Assembly: GCA_046233135.1 (NCBI GenBank)
Contig: JBJXHN010000002.1
Location: forward strand, 744,001-808,000
Direction of reading: 5' to 3'
DNA: 64,000 bases
DNA from: JBJXHN01 sp046233135
GTDB taxonomy: Bacteria; Pseudomonadota; Alphaproteobacteria; Rhodospirillales; Rhodospirillaceae
The notes under the pieces are model-generated. The model was not told the origin of the DNA and ran no database searches. It saw only the letters and a list, made by a program, of their open reading frames with translations. Both the position numbers and the translations under genes were made by a program. Positions 41,017 through 49,682 of this stretch are shown here, piece by piece. Numbering within the stretch: position 1 is the stretch's first letter; each line of letters opens with the position of its first letter.

Positions 41017-41909
41017 CGCGCTTCGGCGTCGTAGTACTCATCAAAGCCCACGGCGTGCTTCAATTCGTCGAAGCTGAGCAGCATGTCGCCCGGGTGGCCG
41101 CCGGCTTTCAGTATCTCCAGCGCCTCGGTCATCGCCTTGATCGCCGCCGACAGCAGGGTCAGGGGATAGGCGGCGAGGCGGAAGCCCAGCTCGCCCAGGC
41201 GGTCGGCCGGCAGGAGCGGGGTCGCGCCGCCCTCCACCATGTTGGCCATGTGGATCCCCGGAACCTCCCGCGTCACCCGGTAGAGCTCCTTTTCCGACTG
41301 CGGCGCCTCGACGAACAGGATGTCCGCCCCCAGCTCGGCGAAGGCGCCGGCGCGGGCGATGGCCTCGTCCAGGCCGTGGGCGTGGCGGGCGTCGGTGCGC
41401 GCCAGGATCAGGATGTCCGCGCCCTCGTCCTTCGCATCCACCGCCGCGCGGATGCGGTCACAGGCCGTGCGCCGATCCACCACCAGCTTGCCCTTGGTAT
41501 GGCCGCAGCGCTTGGGCGCCACCTGATCCTCGATCATCACCGCCGCGAAGCCGGCCTGGGCATAGCCCTTGACCGTGCGCTTCACATTCAGCGCATTGCC
41601 ATAGCCGGTGTCGCCGTCGCCAATCACCGGAATCGGCGTCGCCGCACAGATGTTGCGGCCCTGATCCACCATCTCCCCATAGCTCATGAGACCCGTGTCC
41701 GGCGCGCCGATGCGGCTGGCCGAGGCGGCGAAGCCGCTCATGAAAGTCACCGGAAATCCGGCCATGCCGATCAGCCGCGCCGACAAGCCGTCGAAACAGC
41801 AGGGCATCACCCGGCACACGGGCTCCTCCAGCAGCGCCCGCAAACGGGCCGCCGGAGACAGGAGAGAGGGGGACGCGGCAGACGGAGTCACCGGGGCGGT
41901 GTTGGACAT
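40995..41909 (-). CDS. Isocitrate lyase/PEP mutase family enzyme
   Basis: About 304 residues, TIM-barrel. PVIGDGDTGYGNALNVKRTV holds the magnesium-binding DGDTGYGN, and VAPKRCGHTKGK matches the KKCGH active-site loop of isocitrate and 2-methylisocitrate lyases. The family includes carboxyPEP mutase, oxaloacetate decarboxylase and dimethylmalate lyase; the exact reaction is not clear. It is divergent from a TRAP operon, whose substrate may be a branched C4-C6 dicarboxylate processed here. A GTG nine bases upstream is an alternative start. Confidence 0.85.
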   Translation of the reverse strand: MSNTAPVTPSAASPSLLSPAARLRALLEEPVCRVMPCCFDGLSARLIGMAGFPVTFMSGFAASASRIGAPDTGLMSYGEMVDQGRNICAATPIPVIGDGDTGYGNALNVKRTVKGYAQAGFAAVMIEDQVAPKRCGHTKGKLVVDRRTACDRIRAAVDAKDEGADILILARTDARHAHGLDEAIARAGAFAELGADILFVEAPQSEKELYRVTREVPGIHMANMVEGGATPLLPADRLGELGFRLAAYPLTLLSAAIKAMTEALEILKAGGHPGDMLLSFDELKHAVGFDEYYDAEARYADRRE

Positions 41910-41945
41910 TGTGTACACCCATCAGCTTGTGGGAGAACAAGAGGT

Positions 41946-41959
41946 CCCCACATGTGGGG
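41946..41959. promoter_or_regulatory. Perfect palindrome between lyase and TRAP genes
   Basis: CCCCACATGTGGGG lies in the 142-bp divergent gap. Nearby, TTGTGTACACCC at 41908-41919 overlaps the lyase start. Either could be an operator shared by the two units. No regulator gene is adjacent. Confidence 0.4.
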
Positions 41960-42051
41960 GCACTCCGGGACGATACGAGGCCCGGAGGGATGTAAGTGAA
42001 AACAATCGGCCGGGCGACGCAAGCCCGGTGTGCATCTGGGAGACACTATCC

Positions 42052-43059
42052 ATGAAGGTCCTGTCCGCCGGTCTGATCGCCGCCGGCCTGCTCGCCGCGT
42101 CCACCCTGGCTTCGCCGGTGATGGCGGCGGAAACCACGCTGCGGATTTCCTTGCAGCTGCCCATGAAAAGCCACCTCGGCCAGAACCTGCTGATGTTCAA
42201 GGACGAGGTCGAAGCCAAATCCAACGGCGATATCGAAGTGCAGATCTACGATTCCGCCCAGCTCTACAAGGACAGCGAAGTGCCCCAGGCGGTCGGCCAG
42301 GGCCAGATCGAAGCCGGCGTGGCCTCGCTGACCCGCTATGTGGGCGACATCCCCGCCGTCGATATCTTCTACATGCCCTTCCTGTTCAACACCGAAGAGC
42401 TGGTGCGCAAGGCCACCGCCCCGGACAGCCCCGTGCGGGCGCCGCTGGACGCGGCCATCGCCGAAACCGGCGCGCGGGTGCTGTGGTGGCAGGCCTACGG
42501 CGGCTGCGTGCTGCTGTCCCAGGACGAGCCCCTGAAAGGGCCGGAGGACATGAAGGGCAAGAAGGCGCGCGTGTTCTCCAAGGCGCTGGGCACCTGGACC
42601 GAAGTGCTGGGCGGCGCGCCGACGCTGATCAGCGGGTCGGAACAGTATATCGCCTATCAGCGCGGCACCGTGGATATCGGCATGACCGGGGTGTCCGGCG
42701 TCTCCGCCCGCAGCCTGTGGGAGGTCATGGGCGCCATCACCAAGACCAACAACGCCGATATCGAATTCATCGTCGTCATCAACGAAGACTTCTGGCAGAG
42801 CCTGCCCGACGCCCACAAGACCATCATCAGCGAGGCCGCCCGGCACGCCGAAACCGCCGTGCGCGACGAGATGAGCAAGATCGAGGCCGAGGGCTTCAAG
42901 GAAGCCGCCGACAACGGCATGATCGTCTACGACCCCACCGACGCGGAAATCGCCGCCTGGCGCGAGGCCAGCCAGCCGGTGATCGATCAGTGGCTGGAAG
43001 CCTCCGGCCCGCTCGCCAAGCAGGTCTACGACGCCGCCGTGTCCCTGCGCGGCAACTGA
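42052..43059 (+). CDS. TRAP transporter substrate-binding protein (DctP family), second system
   Basis: 335 residues with a signal peptide ending ASPVMA and a DctP domain: LRISLQLPMKSHLGQNLLMF, KDSEVPQAVGQGQIEAGVAS and KKARVFSKALGTWTEVLGG with the ligand-binding arginine. GGGAGA lies before the ATG. It is more like C4-dicarboxylate binders than the first DctP of this window. The operon stands divergent from the lyase gene. Confidence 0.9.
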   Translation: MKVLSAGLIAAGLLAASTLASPVMAAETTLRISLQLPMKSHLGQNLLMFKDEVEAKSNGDIEVQIYDSAQLYKDSEVPQAVGQGQIEAGVASLTRYVGDIPAVDIFYMPFLFNTEELVRKATAPDSPVRAPLDAAIAETGARVLWWQAYGGCVLLSQDEPLKGPEDMKGKKARVFSKALGTWTEVLGGAPTLISGSEQYIAYQRGTVDIGMTGVSGVSARSLWEVMGAITKTNNADIEFIVVINEDFWQSLPDAHKTIISEAARHAETAVRDEMSKIEAEGFKEAADNGMIVYDPTDAEIAAWREASQPVIDQWLEASGPLAKQVYDAAVSLRGN

Positions 43060-43129
43060 TTCCGCGCGCCGGTCTACGTTCGGTCTTCGGCCGGTTTTCG
43101 TATCGTCCCTATCGTATCCGTATACCTTT

Positions 43130-43170
43130 CCCCCCTGCCGGCCCCCCTGCCGGTCCGTGCCGGCGGGGGG
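43130..43170 (+). promoter_or_regulatory. Intercistronic hairpin with duplicated left arm between dctP and dctQ
   Basis: CCCCCCTGCCGG occurs twice in a row (43130-43141, 43142-43153) and both copies can pair with CCGGCGGGGGG (43160-43170). It ends about 20 bases before dctQ. It may set the ratio of binding protein to permease; inferred from position. Confidence 0.4.
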
Positions 43171-43190
43171 ACTTTCCCGGGGCTGCTGTC

Positions 43191-43757
43191 ATGCACCTGA
43201 TTGATCGTCTGGCCGATGTTCTGGCGCGGCTGTCGGCGGTTCTTTATGCCGCCATCGGCCTGATGCTGGGCTTCGAGGTCACCGCCCGCTACCTGTTCAA
43301 CGCCCCCACCATCTGGGCCGAGGAGCTGTCCCGCCTCGCCCTGACCTGGGCCACTTTGCTGGGCGCGGCCTGGCTGGTGCACGATGGCGGGCATGTGCGG
43401 GTGACCATGCTGCTGGACAGCCTGTCCGACCGGCCGAGGCGGGTGCTGGAGATCTTCAGCCTGCTGTTCGTCGCCGCCATCGCCGCCCTGCTGGCCGTCC
43501 ACGGCTGGTCCATCGCCGAAGATTCCCTGGTGCGCGGCCGGACCACCGGCTCCATGCTCGATATCCCCATCTGGACCAGCCAGATCGCCGTGCCGGTGGG
43601 CGCCGTGCTGCTGACCGTGCAATGCCTGCTGGAGGCCGGACGCATCGCCCGGGGCGGTCCGCTGCCCAAGGCCGCCCACGAGGCCGAGGCGACGCCCACC
43701 TTCGGCGACGGCCCCGCTACCCCATCCCCGTCCGCCTCCACCGGCCGGGAGGGCTGA
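43191..43757 (+). CDS. TRAP transporter small membrane subunit (DctQ family), second system
   Basis: 188 residues with four helices and the DctQ pattern VTARYLFNAPTIWAEELSRL. Its C-terminal tail of about 30 residues is alanine/proline-rich and probably disordered. The frame is open far upstream, but the ATG here gives family length; no strong ribosome site is visible, so coupling through the hairpin is possible. Confidence 0.85.
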   Translation: MHLIDRLADVLARLSAVLYAAIGLMLGFEVTARYLFNAPTIWAEELSRLALTWATLLGAAWLVHDGGHVRVTMLLDSLSDRPRRVLEIFSLLFVAAIAALLAVHGWSIAEDSLVRGRTTGSMLDIPIWTSQIAVPVGAVLLTVQCLLEAGRIARGGPLPKAAHEAEATPTFGDGPATPSPSASTGREG

Positions 43758-43761
43758 GGCC

Positions 43762-45036
43762 ATGGAAACCATCGGAATTCTCGCCGCCCTGTTCGCGGTG
43801 CTGCTGGCCGGCGTGCCGGTTGCCTTCGCCCTGGCCGGTGTCGGGCTGATCCTGCTGCTGCTGGGCGGCTTTTCGCCGCTGATGGCGCCGACGGCGGTGC
43901 TGTCGACCCTGGACGGCTTCGTGCTGATCGCCGTGCCGCTGTTCCTGCTGATGTCCAACATCCTGCTGAAGGGCGGCGTCGGGCGGGACCTGTTCGCCGC
44001 CGTGCAGGCCTGGGTGGGCCACTGGCCGGGCGGGCTGGCGGTCTCCACCATCCTGTCCTGCGGCCTGTTCGCGGCGATTTCGGGCTCGTCGGTGGCGACG
44101 GCGGCGACCATCGGCACGGTGGCGATCCCGGAGATGACCAGCCGCGGCTATCCCCGCCGGTTCGTGCTGGGGCTGGTGGCCGCCGGCGGCACCCTGGGGA
44201 TCCTGATCCCGCCGTCGATCCCGATGATCGTCTACGGGGTGATCACCGAGGAATCGATCCTGTCGCTGTTCCTGGCCGGTGTCGGCCCGGGGCTGCTGCT
44301 GGTGGTGCTGTTCATCGTCTATGCCATGCTGTTCGCCCGCTTCTCCCCCGATTACACCCGCAGCCCGAAGGCCAGCTGGCAGGAGCGCTACCGGACGTTC
44401 CTGCGCGCCCTGCCGACGATCCTGCTGGCGCTGGTGGTGGTGGTCGGGCTGTATGTGGGGGCCTTCACGCCGACGGAAGGCTCGGCGGTGGGCTTCATCG
44501 GCGCCCTGGTGGTGACCGGCCTGGTGCTGCGGACCCTGAGCTGGCGCGCCCTGTGGGAAGCCTTGCGCGACAGCATGGCGACGACGGTGGCGATCCTGCT
44601 GATCGTGGCCGGGGCCAAGGTCTTCGGCAAGGCCATCACCCTGTACCGCATCCCCCAGGACATCAGCCTGTTCATCAACGAAACCATCCACAGCCCGGAC
44701 ATGTTCATCCTGGTGGTGGCCGGGGTGCTGCTGGTGATGGGGCTGGTGCTGGAATCCATGTCGATGATGCTGATCATGGTGCCGGTGCTGGCCGGGGCGC
44801 TGATGGCCCTGCATATCGACGCGATCTGGTTCGGCGTCTTCTTCGTGATCATGGTGGAATGCGCGCTGATCACCCCGCCGGTGGGCCTGAACCTTTATGT
44901 GATCCAGGCCGTGGGCAAGGCCCGCATGAGCGAGGTCGCCCGCGGCGTGCTGCCCTTCCTGGCGATCATGCTGGGAACGGTGCTGCTGATCCGCCTGTTC
45001 CCGGATATCGTGCTGTATATTCCGTTCAAGCTGTAG
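43762..45036 (+). CDS. TRAP transporter large permease (DctM family), second system
   Basis: 424 residues with about twelve helices. AISGSSVATAATIGTVAIPEM, VAAGGTLGILIPPSIPMIVYG, FTPTEGSAVGF and VECALITPPVGLNLYVIQAV are DctM marks. It starts four bases after dctQ. A convergent hairpin follows. Confidence 0.92.
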   Translation: METIGILAALFAVLLAGVPVAFALAGVGLILLLLGGFSPLMAPTAVLSTLDGFVLIAVPLFLLMSNILLKGGVGRDLFAAVQAWVGHWPGGLAVSTILSCGLFAAISGSSVATAATIGTVAIPEMTSRGYPRRFVLGLVAAGGTLGILIPPSIPMIVYGVITEESILSLFLAGVGPGLLLVVLFIVYAMLFARFSPDYTRSPKASWQERYRTFLRALPTILLALVVVVGLYVGAFTPTEGSAVGFIGALVVTGLVLRTLSWRALWEALRDSMATTVAILLIVAGAKVFGKAITLYRIPQDISLFINETIHSPDMFILVVAGVLLVMGLVLESMSMMLIMVPVLAGALMALHIDAIWFGVFFVIMVECALITPPVGLNLYVIQAVGKARMSEVARGVLPFLAIMLGTVLLIRLFPDIVLYIPFKL

Positions 45037-45051
45037 GTTCGGGGCCGGTGA

Positions 45052-45082
45052 AAGGGGCTGGCCAAAGGCCGGCCGGCCCCTT
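45052..45082. terminator. Convergent hairpin between dctM and the HD-GYP gene
   Basis: AAGGGGC with TGGCC pairs with GGCC and GCCCCTT around a short A-rich loop; it lies between two converging genes. There is no T run, so Rho-independent action is uncertain. Confidence 0.45.
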
Positions 45083-45086
45083 GGGG

Positions 45087-46412
45087 TCATGACAGCGGGA
45101 AGGTGGCGGCCATGGTGTGGTCGGCGATGGCCTCCACCTCGTCGTCGGGCAGGGTGCGGAAGGTCTCGCACATCGGCGGCAGGACCTTGATCCCCACATC
45201 CAGCACCTTGCCGTCGAAGTGGGCGTCCCGGCCGTCCTCCATGATCGCCAGGGCCTTTTCGATGGACATGGCCTCCTTGTAGGGGCGCTTGCTGGTCAGG
45301 GCATCGAAGACGTCGGCGACGGCGAAGATGCGGGCTTCCAGGGGAATGCGCTCGCCATAGATGCCCAGGGGATAGCCGCTGCCGTCCACCTTTTCATGGT
45401 GACCGCCGACCACGGCGGCGGCGTCGTCCAGCCAGGCGCTGGGTTTGATGATGTCCAGGCCGTGGGTGACATGGGTGCGCATGATGGCGAATTCGTCCGC
45501 ATCCAGCCGGCCGGGCTTCAGCAGGATGGCGTCCGGGATGGCGATCTTGCCCACGTCGTGCAGGAACGACCCCTTGATCAGCCCCTGAATGAAGCCGTTG
45601 TCCAGTTCCAGGGCCTCGGCGATGGCCACGGCGTACAGGGTGACCCGGTAGTTGTGGGTGTTGGTGTCGCTGTCGCGCTTGGCGATGGCGTTGCCCAGCA
45701 GCTTCAGGGTTTCCAGGTTGGCGCGCAGCAGGTCCTTGGCCTTGCCGACCGCGTGGGCCTGAAGGCCGCTCATCAGCGGATAGAGCACCGCCGCCGTCCC
45801 GGCCACGGCGATCATCACCACGCCGGTGATCATCAGGATGCCGGCGCGCATGGTCTCGATGGCGTTGGCGGAGATGCGGTAGATCCCTTCGAACCAGCCG
45901 CGCGGCGGGCCACCGGCCTGGTGCGCCAGGGGCACCATCACCTGAAGATAGGGATCGCCGTCGATCAGCCGCTTGCGGTACCAGGCGTCCCCGTCTTCCG
46001 GGAACTGGTGGGACGAGCGGTCGAAATGCTCTTCCACGAAGGCAAAGGCGGGCAGCACCGCTTCGCCCAGGGCGGTGCGGTCGGCGTCATACAGCTCGGC
46101 CAGCACGAAGTGGTCGTGGTTGGAGGCCGCCCGGTCGCGGATCAGATCGTTCAGCAGCGGCTCCACGCCGCCGGTGCCCGAGGCGTCCATCAACTGTGCA
46201 TCGAGCAGGGCGGCTTCCAGCTGCGCCTGATCCACCAGGGCGGCGTCCAGGCTTTCCGTTTCGATGACATAGGCCGCGCCGCCGGCGAACACTGCCCAGA
46301 TCACGCCGGCAATGGCCAGCCGGGCCGCCAGCCTACGCCGAAAGTTGGTAATGGCCGACAGGCCGGTGGTGGTCATGCGTCGTTTCCCCCGGAATTCATC
46401 AAGCTCCATCAT
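45087..46412 (-). CDS. Membrane-bound HD-GYP phosphodiesterase
   Basis: 441 residues: TM helix 1 (about 30-50), a periplasmic sensor of about 140 residues (EEHFDRSSHQFPEDGDAWYR like double-Cache/DUF-type sensors), TM helix 2 (about 190-212), then HD-GYP with HDVGK at 285-289 and HHEKVDGSGYP at 338-348. Intact metal and GYP residues predict hydrolysis of c-di-GMP. A later ATG (46376) with GGGGGA upstream is also possible. It opposes the diguanylate cyclase of this window in function. Confidence 0.88.
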   Translation of the reverse strand: MMELDEFRGKRRMTTTGLSAITNFRRRLAARLAIAGVIWAVFAGGAAYVIETESLDAALVDQAQLEAALLDAQLMDASGTGGVEPLLNDLIRDRAASNHDHFVLAELYDADRTALGEAVLPAFAFVEEHFDRSSHQFPEDGDAWYRKRLIDGDPYLQVMVPLAHQAGGPPRGWFEGIYRISANAIETMRAGILMITGVVMIAVAGTAAVLYPLMSGLQAHAVGKAKDLLRANLETLKLLGNAIAKRDSDTNTHNYRVTLYAVAIAEALELDNGFIQGLIKGSFLHDVGKIAIPDAILLKPGRLDADEFAIMRTHVTHGLDIIKPSAWLDDAAAVVGGHHEKVDGSGYPLGIYGERIPLEARIFAVADVFDALTSKRPYKEAMSIEKALAIMEDGRDAHFDGKVLDVGIKVLPPMCETFRTLPDDEVEAIADHTMAATFPLS

Positions 46413-46421
46413 ATGGGGTTT

Positions 46422-46494
46422 CCTGACGGGAGGCTGACGCCGCCGTCAGGAATTTTTCCGCAACGGTCCGGCGTGGTCAGGCTGGCGTCAGGAA
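46422..46494. promoter_or_regulatory. Repeated CGTCAGGAA sites in a divergent promoter
   Basis: CCTGACGG (46422-46429) and CCGTCAGG (46443-46450) form a dyad followed by AATTTTT; CGTCAGGAA recurs at 46444 and 46486, 42 bases apart. The region lies between the HD-GYP gene and the PepSY-cytochrome-two-component operon, so these may be binding sites of the encoded response regulator. Confidence 0.45.
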
Positions 46495-46598
46495 GGGGCG
46501 CGAAAGTACGCCCATCGGACGCCGGCGGCTACCCAGCCGGAGCGCATCCGAGACTGCCTTCCCGTTTGGATGAGATCAGGAAAAAAGGAACCGCTCTC

Positions 46599-46871
46599 AT
46601 GAAATCGTTGATCCTTTCCGGTGCCGTCGCCTGTGTTTTCGCCCTTGCCCCGCTGGCGGCCTCTGCCAGTGACGACCCCGCCTGCACCGCCGGTGACGGC
46701 CCGGCCATGACCGATGAAGCCCTGATCGCCAAGGTGACCGAACAAGGCTACGAGGTTCGGAGCACCAAGATGGAAGATGGCTGCTTCGAGGTCAAAGGGG
46801 TCGGCCCCGACGGGAAGCGCGTCGAACTCTACCTGAACCCGATCACGGGTGATGTCGTCAAGGAGAAGTAG
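46599..46871 (+). CDS. PepSY-domain periplasmic protein
   Basis: 90 residues: a signal peptide (MKSLILSGAVACVFALAPLA, cut after SAS) and a PepSY domain of the small type (EALIAKVTEQGYEVRSTKME and VELYLNPITGDVVKEK). Two cysteines may form a disulfide. Such proteins are often encoded next to a cytochrome b561 and a two-component system, as here, and may sense or bind metals at the envelope. AAAAAAGGAA lies before the ATG. Confidence 0.85.
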   Translation: MKSLILSGAVACVFALAPLAASASDDPACTAGDGPAMTDEALIAKVTEQGYEVRSTKMEDGCFEVKGVGPDGKRVELYLNPITGDVVKEK

Positions 46872-46876
46872 GCGCC

Positions 46877-47401
46877 ATGGACCGCTCTTCGGCTGATATC
46901 CGCGTCTGGGATCCTCTGGTTCGTTTGTTTCACTGGTCCCTGGTCGCTTGTGTCTTCACCGCCCTGGTCTTTGAAGCGGGGACGGATCTGCATGAAGCCG
47001 TGGGGTATGGTGTCGCGGGACTGGTGGCCTTCCGGCTGGTCTGGGGGGGCATCGGCACCAAATATGCCCGCTTCGGTGATTTCGTGCGGCCCCCGGCCGA
47101 AGTGCGGCGCTATCTGGGCAGTCTGCGCAGTCCCCAGGCGCGCCGTTATCTGGGGCATAATCCGGCAGGCGGGCTGATGATCGTGCTGCTGCTGGGGGTG
47201 CTCGCCGTGACTGCCGGGACGGGCGTTCTCTTGGAAACCGATGCGTTCTGGGGGAACGCCTTGCTGGAGGAAACCCACGAAGTGGTGGCCAACAGCCTGT
47301 TCGTGCTGATCCCCATTCATCTGGCCGGGGTGGTGGTGTCCGGCCTGATGCACCGGGAGAACCTGGTACGCGCCATGATCACCGGGCGCAAGCGGCTATA
47401 A
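46877..47401 (+). CDS. Cytochrome b561 family protein
   Basis: 174 residues with four helices. VWDPLVRLFHWSL near the start and ETHEVVANSLFVLIPIHLAG near the end give the histidines that bind two hemes in di-heme b-type cytochromes of the Ni/Fe-hydrogenase cytochrome b type. It should carry electrons across or within the inner membrane. It starts five bases behind the PepSY gene. Confidence 0.85.
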   Translation: MDRSSADIRVWDPLVRLFHWSLVACVFTALVFEAGTDLHEAVGYGVAGLVAFRLVWGGIGTKYARFGDFVRPPAEVRRYLGSLRSPQARRYLGHNPAGGLMIVLLLGVLAVTAGTGVLLETDAFWGNALLEETHEVVANSLFVLIPIHLAGVVVSGLMHRENLVRAMITGRKRL

Positions 47402-47455
47402 CGCCAATCCGCAGGACGCGAAGAGAAATGGCGCCTCATGATACAAGGAACCCGC

Positions 47456-48127
47456 ATGAGAGTGTTGCTGGTGGAAGATGAACCCGACCTGGGCGCCATG
47501 GTTCGCGAACATCTGGCCGGCCAGTCCTTTGCCGTGGACTGGGTGACCACGGTGGAAGATGCGGAAGCCGCCCTGGGCACCAGCGGTTATGATCTGGTGG
47601 TTCTGGACCTGACCCTGCCCGACGGCGACGGGGAAACCCTGCTGGCCCGGTTGCGGGCGCGGGGCGGCAGCATCCCGGTGCTGGCCGCCACCGCCCGGGA
47701 CAGCATCGACCAGCGGATCTCCGGCCTGGACAAGGGCATGGATGACTATCTGGTCAAACCCTATGACCTGGGCGAGTTGACGGCCCGGGTCCGTGCCCTG
47801 CTGCGGCGGCCCGGCAGCGCCCATGGGGTTACCCTGACCTTCGGCGGCCTGACTCTGGATACCGTGGCCATGGCCGTTTCCGTCGGCGATATGCCGCTGG
47901 TCCTGGGCCGGCGCCAGGTGGTGCTGCTGGAAACCCTGATGCGCGGCGGTGGCCGGGTGGTGTCCCGTTCCGCCCTGGAAGAGCGCATGTACAGCCTGGA
48001 TGACCTGGTGGACTCCAACGCCCTGGAAGCCTCTGTCTCGCGCCTGCGTCGGGCGCTGGACAAGGCCGGGGCGCCGGCCAGACTGCATACCGTGCGCGGT
48101 GTCGGGTACATGCTGAGCGAGGATTGA
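47456..48127 (+). CDS. OmpR-family response regulator (QseB/PmrA-like)
   Basis: 223 residues: receiver domain with Asp51 (LVVLDLTLPDGDG) and Lys in YLVKPYD, then a winged-helix DNA-binding domain (SRSALEERMYSLDD, NALEASVSRLRRAL). The ATG at 47456 has AAGGAA seven bases upstream; an upstream in-frame ATG lacks a site. It forms a two-component pair with the following kinase. Confidence 0.9.
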   Translation: MRVLLVEDEPDLGAMVREHLAGQSFAVDWVTTVEDAEAALGTSGYDLVVLDLTLPDGDGETLLARLRARGGSIPVLAATARDSIDQRISGLDKGMDDYLVKPYDLGELTARVRALLRRPGSAHGVTLTFGGLTLDTVAMAVSVGDMPLVLGRRQVVLLETLMRGGGRVVSRSALEERMYSLDDLVDSNALEASVSRLRRALDKAGAPARLHTVRGVGYMLSED

Positions 48128-48128
48128 G

Positions 48129-49511
48129 ATGGCGGAAAAGGGGGCGGCGGCAAAGACCCGATGCCGGAGCTGGCTTCCCGTGCGAGGGTCGCTGGCGCGG
48201 CGGCTGGTGGACTCCATGCTCGCCGTGACCTCGCTGGTCTTCGTGGTGATCATGGCGATCTTCCTGTGGCGGGGCTATGGCGGCTCGGAATCCGAAGTGC
48301 TGGAACATCTGACCGAAGACGCCCGGGACGTCGCCGTTTCGGCAATCCGGGGCGACGACGGCGCCTTGCGCTTCGCCCTGCGCTCGACAGAGCCCCACGC
48401 CCTGTATGACCTGGCCCGGGGCCGTTTTGCTTCGGAGTCCGACCCCGCGCTGATCGACGGGCTGAAGCCGTTCCTGAACGGCGCCCTGCACGACGGCATC
48501 ATCAATCTGACCGCCAGCCGGCCGGAAGACGCGTTGCATGTGGCCATCTATCGGGTGGACCGGGAGGATGGAGCGGTGATCGGTGCGGTCGCCCATCGCG
48601 GTGCCCTGACCACAAGCGTCGGCGAATGGGTGCTGTTCGAGATCGTCAACGACGTCATCCCCTTCCTGCTGCCCCTGTTCCTGCTGACCCTGGGGGCCAT
48701 GACGGTCACCACCCGCCATGCCCTGGCCCCCGTGCGCGCCCTGTCCCGGCAGGCGGAAACGCTGGGGCCGGCGCGCCTGGATGTCCGGTTGGACCTGACA
48801 GCCGTGCCCGCCGAGATCCTGCCGCTGGTCCGGGGTATCAATGACAGTCTGGACCGGGTGCAGGCGGGTTTTGAAAGCCAGCGGCGGTTCACCGCCAATG
48901 CCGCCCACGAACTGCGGACCCCCCTGGCGGTGCTGAAGGCGCGCTGTGCCTCCGTCCCCGACGATACGCTGCGTCAGGCCCTGATCCGGGATGTGGATCG
49001 CATGGCCCGGGTGGTGGACCAACTGCTGGCGGTCGCCCGGTTGGAAGCCCGCGGCCTGGCCCCGACCGATGACCTGTGTCTGGCCGGGCTCGCCGAGGCC
49101 CTGGTGGCCGACCTCTATCCCCTGGCCAGCCAGACCGGCCGTACCCTGGCCCTGGTCGCCGAGGACCGTCCGCGCCTGGACCGGGCAGATGGCACGGCCC
49201 TGCGCGATGCCTTGCGCAATCTGGTGGAAAACGCCCTGCGCGTCACCCCGCCGGGGGAGGAAGTGGAGATCGTGGTGGGGCCGGGACCGGTGCTTGCGGT
49301 GCACGACCGGGGACCGGGGGTGCCGGACGCCGACAAGGCCACCATCTTCCAGCCCTATAACCGGGGCTCGGGGAAGCAGGGGGGCGGGGCCGGCCTGGGG
49401 CTGTCCATCTCCCGCGATATCGTCGACCGCCACGGCGGCCGTCTGGCGGTGGAAGACCGGCCGGGCGGCGGCGCGGTGTTCCGGATCGACTTCCGGAAAA
49501 GCACGCCGTAA
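48129..49511 (+). CDS. Sensor histidine kinase (QseC/PmrB-like)
   Basis: 460 residues: TM helix 1 (about 29-48), a periplasmic domain of about 120 residues, TM helix 2 (about 175-195), HAMP-like linker, HisKA with NAAHELRTPL (His260), and HATPase with LVENALR, DRGPGVP and GAGLGLSISR. It should phosphorylate the upstream regulator. Signal unknown; QseC/PmrB relatives sense metals, catechols or peptides. It starts one base behind the regulator gene. Confidence 0.9.
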   Translation: MAEKGAAAKTRCRSWLPVRGSLARRLVDSMLAVTSLVFVVIMAIFLWRGYGGSESEVLEHLTEDARDVAVSAIRGDDGALRFALRSTEPHALYDLARGRFASESDPALIDGLKPFLNGALHDGIINLTASRPEDALHVAIYRVDREDGAVIGAVAHRGALTTSVGEWVLFEIVNDVIPFLLPLFLLTLGAMTVTTRHALAPVRALSRQAETLGPARLDVRLDLTAVPAEILPLVRGINDSLDRVQAGFESQRRFTANAAHELRTPLAVLKARCASVPDDTLRQALIRDVDRMARVVDQLLAVARLEARGLAPTDDLCLAGLAEALVADLYPLASQTGRTLALVAEDRPRLDRADGTALRDALRNLVENALRVTPPGEEVEIVVGPGPVLAVHDRGPGVPDADKATIFQPYNRGSGKQGGGAGLGLSISRDIVDRHGGRLAVEDRPGGGAVFRIDFRKSTP

Positions 49512-49618
49512 CCGGGGCCAAGGGGGAGGCTGGCGGGGCCATCGGTGACCGCCGGGCTGGGGATGGTCCTTGGTCTGGGTTCTCATAATACCCTTTTCAA
49601 TCCATGTGTAATCGACTA

Positions 49619-49640
49619 ATCGAGAGTAATTCTCATTCTT
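49619..49640 (+). promoter_or_regulatory. Fur/iron-box-like site upstream of the ECF sigma gene
   Basis: GAGAGTAATTCTCATTCTTA is AT-rich and partly palindromic (GAGA...TCTC) like Fur boxes, about 45 bases upstream of the sigma gene of an iron module. Consensus match is partial. Confidence 0.4.
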
Positions 49641-49682
49641 AATCCTGCCCGTCCGAGAGGCGGGAGCCGATAACGGGTCACC

